DNA of 26,840 nt from positions 1 to 26,840 of the forward strand of contig JAQSXD010000004.1 of the NCBI GenBank assembly GCA_029266295.1. Direction: 5' to 3'. The number at the start of each line of letters is the position of its first letter. Position 1 is the stretch's first letter. The stretch comes from Bacillota bacterium. GTDB lineage: Bacteria; Bacillota; Clostridia; Peptostreptococcales; Anaerovoracaceae. Below are positions 22,144-26,840 of the stretch, in pieces. The notes under the pieces are model-generated. The model did not search any database. It was not told where the DNA came from and worked only from the letters and a program-made list of their open reading frames with translations. The position numbers and the translations under genes are program-made.

Positions 22144-22173
22144 CGGAATATATTTGAAATGAAGTTTATTCCG
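22144..22173 (+). other. Stem-loop next to the aroQ ribosome binding site
   Basis: CGGAATA (22144-22150) pairs perfectly with TATTCCG (22167-22173) around a 16-nt loop and ends just before the AAAGGGGAG ribosome binding site of aroQ. It could tune translation or be part of the preceding structured leader. Confidence 0.5.
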
Positions 22174-22187
22174 AAAGGGGAGTTAAT

Positions 22188-22619
22188 ATGAAAATACTAG
22201 TAATAAACGGACCCAACTTAAACATGTTGGGGGTACGAGAGCCTGAAATTTACGGAACCCTCACTTTAAATGAAATTAATCATCAGCTTTTGGAAAAGGG
22301 AAAGGAATTGGGCGTGGAACTAGACTTCTTTCAATCCAATCATGAAGGAAGCATCATTGATAAAATACAAGAATCCTATGGAATCGTAAAGGGGATGGTG
22401 ATTAACCCAGGTGCCTATACGCATTATAGCATTGCAATCCGTGATGCCATTGCAGCAGTTGGAATTCCAGCGGTTGAGGTTCATCTGAGTGACATCAATA
22501 GCCGGGAAGACTTCCGAAAAATATCAGTTATCAAAAGTGTTTGTGTAAAACAGATTTGGGGCAAGGGACTCCATTCCTATCTTGAGGCACTTGAATTCCT
22601 TGTAAATAAATATAAATAA
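22188..22619 (+). CDS. aroQ: 3-Dehydroquinate dehydratase, type II
   Basis: Catalyses dehydration of 3-dehydroquinate to 3-dehydroshikimate in the shikimate pathway; 143 aa, forming dodecamers in this family. The N-terminus MKILVINGPNLNMLGVREPE is diagnostic. Active-site residues are visible: Arg17, catalytic Tyr22 in IYG, Asn73 in NPGAYTHYSIAIRDA, His99 in VEVHLSDI, and the RE pair in NSREDFR. AAAGGGGAG precedes the ATG. It stands alone rather than in an aro operon, behind a 216-bp non-coding stretch with RNA structure. Confidence 0.96.
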   Translation: MKILVINGPNLNMLGVREPEIYGTLTLNEINHQLLEKGKELGVELDFFQSNHEGSIIDKIQESYGIVKGMVINPGAYTHYSIAIRDAIAAVGIPAVEVHLSDINSREDFRKISVIKSVCVKQIWGKGLHSYLEALEFLVNKYK

Positions 22620-22630
22620 TAGACTTAATA

Positions 22631-22639
22631 TGATATAAT
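22631..22639 (+). promoter_or_regulatory. Extended -10 promoter upstream of the PAS-PP2C gene
   Basis: A third copy of TGATATAAT with -10 at 22634-22639, 11 bp after the aroQ stop. The surrounding 21 bp are nearly identical to those at 21967-21987 (18 of 21 match). The -35 is poor. Confidence 0.45.
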
Positions 22640-22725
22640 AGATACAAAATCGGAACCCAAAATCGGAGATTTTGCCTGCAGACGCAGCCGCAAGGGATGC
22701 CAAGAGAAGCATAGGAGGGATTAAG

Positions 22726-23829
22726 ATGTCACTCAGTGAAAAACCCCTATTGATGAGAGAATTGATTGAGAAAATGGATTATATGGTCAGAGTCATGGAT
22801 GAGGATCACAACGTAATCTATATGAATAAAAAGATGAGGGAAGAGTTTGGCCATACCCTTGGTCAAATTTGTTATACACTGCTTGGGAGAGAAGAAAAAT
22901 GTGAGCACTGTGTTACCCATGAAACAAGTCTGACCGGTGAACCGGACACGAAAAACGTACCGATTAAAGGCAGGTTTTATAATATCATATCCTCACCGGC
23001 ACAAACTGACAATGATGAGAAATACTCAATAGAAGTATTTCATGATATAACGGATCAGAAAAAAACGGAGGATGAACTTCTTAAACATTATGAAAAGTTA
23101 AAAGCCGACATCGAATTCGCTAAACATGTACAAATCAGAGCACTTCCAGCAGATGGAAAATATTGGGATTCGATTGAAATACAATCGATCTACTGCCCAA
23201 GCGAAGATCTGGGCGGAGATATTTACGATGTGATGCAAATAAATGAAGAGGAGTCACTACTTTACATAGCAGATGTGTCCGGACACGGAATTACTTCATC
23301 CCTCCTTACGATATCTTTAAGGCAGGTTGTTCGGGGGTGGGCCAGCGGAAACCCTGTAAACATCAAAGAGGTCTCAGATTTACTTCTGAAAAATTACATC
23401 GCCCTAGGGATCGACAAAGAACAATATCTAACGATTTTGTTTTGCCTATACAACAAAGAAAAAAGGAAAATTACATTTCTGAATGCAGGACATAATTGTT
23501 TGCCGGTATTGATTTCAAAGAGTGGGAAGGTGAAGGAGATTGACATCAGTGGACTTCCAATCTGTGCTTTAATCGGAGAGTCCGCTTATCAAACAATTAC
23601 CGTATCTGTGGAAGCAGGAGACCGCCTTGTCTTATATACAGATGGTATTACAGAGGCTTTCAATGCAGAAAGGGTACCTTTCGACGCATCAGCAGTATTA
23701 AGAACTCTTTCTGCACACGTAGATCTAGACGGTAAGGAGCTTGCTGAGACCGTAATCAATGCAGTGAATGAGTACACGAATTTGCCTGCTGTAGATGATA
23801 TGGCAATTCTAGTAGCAAAAATTTTATAA
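22726..23829 (+). CDS. PAS domain-containing PP2C (RsbU/SpoIIE-type) serine phosphatase
   Basis: Cytoplasmic sensor phosphatase of 367 aa. A PAS domain occupies about residues 10-110 and carries a cysteine set C49-C59-C62 (CYTLLGREEKCEHC), as found in PAS domains that may bind metal or sense redox state. A short coiled coil (about 110-140) links it to the PPM/PP2C domain. The metal-binding aspartates are all visible: D165 (DLGGDIYD), D183 (ADVSGHG), D306 (YTDGITEA) and D357/D358 (AVDDMAILV). The enzyme should therefore be active. Such proteins dephosphorylate anti-anti-sigma factors; RsbV of the sigB cluster in this window is a reasonable but unproven target. ATG 22726 follows AGGAGGG by 7 nt; a TTG at 22672 in frame is less likely. 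Confidence 0.92.
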   Translation: MSLSEKPLLMRELIEKMDYMVRVMDEDHNVIYMNKKMREEFGHTLGQICYTLLGREEKCEHCVTHETSLTGEPDTKNVPIKGRFYNIISSPAQTDNDEKYSIEVFHDITDQKKTEDELLKHYEKLKADIEFAKHVQIRALPADGKYWDSIEIQSIYCPSEDLGGDIYDVMQINEEESLLYIADVSGHGITSSLLTISLRQVVRGWASGNPVNIKEVSDLLLKNYIALGIDKEQYLTILFCLYNKEKRKITFLNAGHNCLPVLISKSGKVKEIDISGLPICALIGESAYQTITVSVEAGDRLVLYTDGITEAFNAERVPFDASAVLRTLSAHVDLDGKELAETVINAVNEYTNLPAVDDMAILVAKIL

Positions 23830-23869
23830 AAGCGAAATAGAAAGAAAAAGTGTACCTAAAAATGTAATT

Positions 23870-23911
23870 AACTTCCAAACCAGTGATTTGCAATTGGTTT
23901 GGAAGTTTTTT
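23870..23911 (+). terminator. Strong intrinsic terminator after the PP2C gene
   Basis: A perfect 13-bp stem (AACTTCCAAACCA at 23870-23882 with its complement at 23895-23907), a 12-nt loop and six Ts (23906-23911). It is the most convincing terminator in the window. Confidence 0.92.
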
Positions 23912-23978
23912 ATTTGCGAAAAAGTATTAGACAATATGCTGTTTTAGGCTGTTTTTACGGACTTTTGTTTATTTTTTG

Positions 23979-24007
23979 TTGACTCAAAAAATGTAGAATG
24001 TTAATAC
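23979..24007 (+). promoter_or_regulatory. Possible promoter of the surface protein gene
   Basis: TTGACT (23979-23984; 5 of 6) lies 17 bp before TAATAC (24002-24007; only 3 of 6). The -10 is weak, so an activator or another sigma factor may be involved. The leader of about 85 nt shows no clear hairpin. Confidence 0.3.
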
Positions 24008-24096
24008 CGCATTAAGCCTCAGACGCAATTGTAATTGAAGAAAACAGCGACTCAATAGTTGAAAGGCTAGGGTAGCTATAAAGGAGGAGGAATTTT

Positions 24097-26840
24097 ATGA
24101 AACAATCATTAAGAAAGGGAGCGTCAATCCTGCTGACCTTGTGCATGATACTGACACTCATGCCACAGTACGCATATGCAGGGGGAGAATCCATTGTGCA
24201 ACGTACTGCAAAGCTTCCCCTGGGAGATTCATCCGAACAATTTGGATACACCAATACCGCTGACGTCTTAGTTGACAGCGTATCTGCAGATGATAAAATT
24301 ACTGATAGTGCAGAGGGCTGGGAGTGGTATCCCGCGGGGGACTCCACGCAGGACTATGCTGTGAATACTCTCGTGCTAAAGGGCATCAATCTGGAGACAT
24401 ACAATCCAGTAGCAATCTCACTTCCTGCTGGCGCTACGATAATATTGAAGACTGACACTACAAATGTAGTGAGAAGTACTTGCAGCCAAGTTCCTAATAA
24501 TGTTATTGGGATAGACTGCAAGGGGGAATTGAGCATAAAAGGAGATGGATCGCTGGAGGTCCAAAGTGGTATTGGTCCTTATTTGAACACCAGTACGGCC
24601 ATTTCTGCCGCAGGTAACCTTAACATCGAGGGTGGTACGATTAGAGCACTGGGCCAAGTAGCTTTTTATGGGAGTACTGGACTTTTTTCAGCTGGTGTGG
24701 TCAAAATTTCCGGAGGAAATATTACTGCAAAAAGCGATACTACCATGGACAGCAACATCAGTGCTGCTATCAAGGGAGCGTCTGTCATCATCGAAGATGG
24801 AACGGTCTATGCACAAGCAAGTTTAACTCATAGTGTGCGCTATTCAATTCTCAGCGACGATGGTGATGGAATAGAAACGGGTATCGTAACCACAGGTATG
24901 GTGGTACGGTATAACATCGACGACAACAACTACACTGGGCAGATTGAATTACATCGTACGGAAGATAATAAAATGTACTACAGCATGGTTGGCGCCAGTG
25001 AAGAACATGACGAAAATGCGTTTGATATCCTGATCCAAAAAGCCCCTCCGGGAGCCAGCATCTCAGAAAAGACTATATCAGGCGTGGCGGGATCAAAGAT
25101 ATCAGGCACTCCGACTATGACCATTTCGTTAACAGGCTGCACGTTTATTGAACTGGCCAATAACACGGACATAAGCAACTGGTTCACCAACCTGCCAGAC
25201 GGCCTGATTGTCACATTACTTAGCGTAGAAAGTGATGGATCAAGCGTGTCAATCGGGTTTAGCGGAACTCCCATTGAGGCATCTAATAGTGTAATGGTAA
25301 TTAACATTCCAAGGGAAAATTTGAGCATCGATGAGCAGGTAACCGTTGATACAAATAGTAATGCAAAGTTTGCTATTACAGGAGGAGAATCACAGAAACG
25401 TACGAATTCACTGGACTTGACTGTTACAGAATTAAGCTATAAAGCATCTGGTAGTGCAGAACCCGCATATGCAAACCCTTCAATCTCCAATATCACAAAT
25501 ACCGTTGAAGGCTGGAAGTGGTATCGATACGCAGATGAAGAAAGAGGTTACTCCGCAAACACCCTAGAACTTAGCGGAATTGATTTAACTACAACAGCGC
25601 TTGTTGGCATTAAGCTGCCTGTCAGCGCTACAATCATAATTTCGGACAACACGACGAATACTGTGAAAAGCATCTACGTACCCGATGGTTCATTTATTCC
25701 AGGGGGAGATTTTACGTATGGAATACATTGCCTGGGGGATCTGAGCATACAAGGTGATACGGGATCACTTGCGGTATCCAGCGGTAATCCCAGTACTGGA
25801 GATACCAGCGGTGTGATGGCTGCAGGATCTCTAACCGTCGATGGCGGGAGTATCACAGCCATAGGTGGTGTTACATCTACCGCTTATCAAAAAATGAGTA
25901 CAGGGATTCGTGCTGTCAATAAAATTACAATTACGGGTGGTACGATTTACGCAAAAACTGATTACGATGCAAAATCACGTCCAGTATTTTCGGAAGCATT
26001 TAAGCTGAGACTTGATGGCATGGAAGCATATCAGAAGGATAGTGAGATGGAAGTGTATACCATCCCTGCGCGCACCTATAACGGCGTTTTTGTATATGCA
26101 AAAGGGCAGTATGCCAATCTTTCCGCCAGCGATGTGAAAATTACACCAATGCCATTAGCTAGCTTTGAAGGAAAAGGTACGGAGGTAAATCCTTATTTGA
26201 TCACTAGTAAGGAAGAACTTAAAGAGATGGCACGGTATGTAAACGAATATAACAGCAAATACGGGAATAAAAACTACAAGTTGATGGCAGATATCGTTTT
26301 GAACGAGGCTGGTAATGGCACGCTTGAACAATGGGCGCCCATCGGACTAAATAGTGATCAACCTTTTTCCGGTATTTTTGATGGTGGAAACCATTCGATA
26401 AAAGGCATTTTTATTAACGACTTCACGACATCTTATGCAGGGCTCTTTGGATATATCAAGGATGGTATCGTAAAGAATGTTAGCACAAAAGGCGGCGAGG
26501 TTTCTGCTCTGGGCAGCAATTCTTATGCTGGCGGTATCGCAGGGTATAACAACGGTGGACAGATAGAGGACTGCTTTAATACGGCCAGCATTGTTGCAAC
26601 ACAGTCAGGTGGTATCACAGGATATAATGAAATGGGGCATATTCAGGATAGTTATAATACAGGCAACGTTGCCGGTTTTGTAGCAGGAGGAATTGCAGGG
26701 GTCAATCAGGATGCTGAACTGACCATTGTTAACTGCTATAATTTGGGCAGTGTAAAGGCAATGAAGAACAATGATTCCGTCTATGCAGGCGGTATTACAG
26801 GTAAAAATTATTCCGCAACAATTAAAAACAGCTACAATGC
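24097..26840 (+). CDS. Large secreted repeat protein with GLUG motifs (3' end beyond window)
   Basis: The frame stays open from ATG 24097, behind AAAGGAGGAGG, to the window end (914 codons). A signal peptide spans residues 1-28: basic MKQSLRK, a hydrophobic core, then cleavage after AYA. Residues about 68-240 and 466-620 are two copies of one module (first ITDSAEGWEWY, then ITNTVEGWKWY; both end in GTxYA) with beta-helix-like GGTI/GGSI strands, resembling carbohydrate-binding repeats of surface proteins. The intervening part (about 300-440) looks like an Ig or adhesin fold. From about 690, a segment beginning FEGKGTEVNPYLI leads into GLUG repeats (YAGGIAGYNN and similar, from about 810). It is likely an adhesin or wall-bound protein; the anchor would lie beyond the edge. 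It seems to form its own transcription unit. Confidence 0.85.
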   Translation, partial: MKQSLRKGASILLTLCMILTLMPQYAYAGGESIVQRTAKLPLGDSSEQFGYTNTADVLVDSVSADDKITDSAEGWEWYPAGDSTQDYAVNTLVLKGINLETYNPVAISLPAGATIILKTDTTNVVRSTCSQVPNNVIGIDCKGELSIKGDGSLEVQSGIGPYLNTSTAISAAGNLNIEGGTIRALGQVAFYGSTGLFSAGVVKISGGNITAKSDTTMDSNISAAIKGASVIIEDGTVYAQASLTHSVRYSILSDDGDGIETGIVTTGMVVRYNIDDNNYTGQIELHRTEDNKMYYSMVGASEEHDENAFDILIQKAPPGASISEKTISGVAGSKISGTPTMTISLTGCTFIELANNTDISNWFTNLPDGLIVTLLSVESDGSSVSIGFSGTPIEASNSVMVINIPRENLSIDEQVTVDTNSNAKFAITGGESQKRTNSLDLTVTELSYKASGSAEPAYANPSISNITNTVEGWKWYRYADEERGYSANTLELSGIDLTTTALVGIKLPVSATIIISDNTTNTVKSIYVPDGSFIPGGDFTYGIHCLGDLSIQGDTGSLAVSSGNPSTGDTSGVMAAGSLTVDGGSITAIGGVTSTAYQKMSTGIRAVNKITITGGTIYAKTDYDAKSRPVFSEAFKLRLDGMEAYQKDSEMEVYTIPARTYNGVFVYAKGQYANLSASDVKITPMPLASFEGKGTEVNPYLITSKEELKEMARYVNEYNSKYGNKNYKLMADIVLNEAGNGTLEQWAPIGLNSDQPFSGIFDGGNHSIKGIFINDFTTSYAGLFGYIKDGIVKNVSTKGGEVSALGSNSYAGGIAGYNNGGQIEDCFNTASIVATQSGGITGYNEMGHIQDSYNTGNVAGFVAGGIAGVNQDAELTIVNCYNLGSVKAMKNNDSVYAGGITGKNYSATIKNSYN
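24298..24816 (+). repeat. Surface protein module, copy 1
   Basis: Codes for residues 68-240. It shares the order EGWxWY, YxxNTLxLxGI, I-LPxxATIII, TTNxVxS, I-C-G-LSIxG, then repeated GGTI-type strands with copy 2. Similarity is clear in protein but low in DNA, so the duplication is old. Confidence 0.75.
25492..25956 (+). repeat. Surface protein module, copy 2
   Basis: Codes for residues 466-620. It is the second copy of the module at 24298-24816, with slightly shorter strands and the ending GGTIYAKTD matching EDGTVYAQAS of copy 1. Confidence 0.75.
26521..26840 (+). repeat. GLUG-motif repeats
   Basis: Four successive units of about 22-30 residues on the pattern AGGIxGxN...IxNCYNxGxV: YAGGIAGYN, SGGITGYNE, AGGIAGVNQ and AGGITGKN. 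The last is cut by the window end. GLUG units occur in extracellular adhesins and protease-like proteins of Gram-positive bacteria. Confidence 0.8.

Overview
This window is a chromosomal replication-origin neighbourhood from a low-to-moderate GC Gram-positive bacterium, most likely an anaerobic member of the Clostridia. The reasons are the canonical Firmicutes order (gyrA-gyrB-recF-dnaN-dnaA diverging from rpmH-rnpA-yidD-yidC-jag-mnmE-mnmG-rsmG-noc-soj-parB), AGGAGG-type ribosome binding sites, and an rsbV-rsbW-sigB cluster directly after gyrA, an arrangement known from Clostridioides difficile. I cannot name the genus from the sequence.

Leftward arm (minus strand, 1-10747): dnaA is preceded by a DnaA-box region (oriC1) and followed by a second box cluster (oriC2). 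In oriC2 perfect DnaA boxes, a short GC-rich stretch and a run of in-phase DnaA-trio triplets lead into an AT-rich stretch. dnaN and recF follow tightly, without the yaaA gene often found between them. After a 363-bp gap holding a probable recF terminator, a gyrBA promoter and a long structured leader come gyrB and gyrA. Two bases after the gyrA stop begins a near-perfect sigma-B promoter driving rsbV-rsbW-sigB, a partner-switching module. The 5' part of trpS runs off the left edge.

Rightward arm (plus strand, 11114-26840): a consensus sigma-A promoter (TTGACA, 17 bp, TATAAT) drives rpmH. Then follow rnpA, yidD, yidC and jag (RNA processing and membrane protein insertion), a terminator, the tRNA modification genes mnmE and mnmG, and the 16S rRNA methylase gene rsmG. 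The segregation block noc / soj-parB comes next. Two parS sites flank soj-parB, and both are embedded in intergenic terminator hairpins.

Distal to parB are a class V aminotransferase (cysteine desulfurase family), a structured probable leader RNA or ncRNA, aroQ, a PAS-PP2C (RsbU/SpoIIE-type) phosphatase, a strong terminator, and the first 914 codons of a large secreted surface protein. That protein has an internal domain duplication and GLUG repeats and runs off the right edge. The phosphatase is a plausible (inferred) input to the RsbV-RsbW-SigB switch at the other end of the window.

No mobile element, CRISPR array, rRNA or tRNA was seen. The items most worth a second look are the sigma-B promoter abutting gyrA, the hairpins between rsbV and rsbW, the unidentified RNA before aroQ, the parS-in-terminator arrangement, and promoters whose extended -10 element uses the upstream gene's stop codon.
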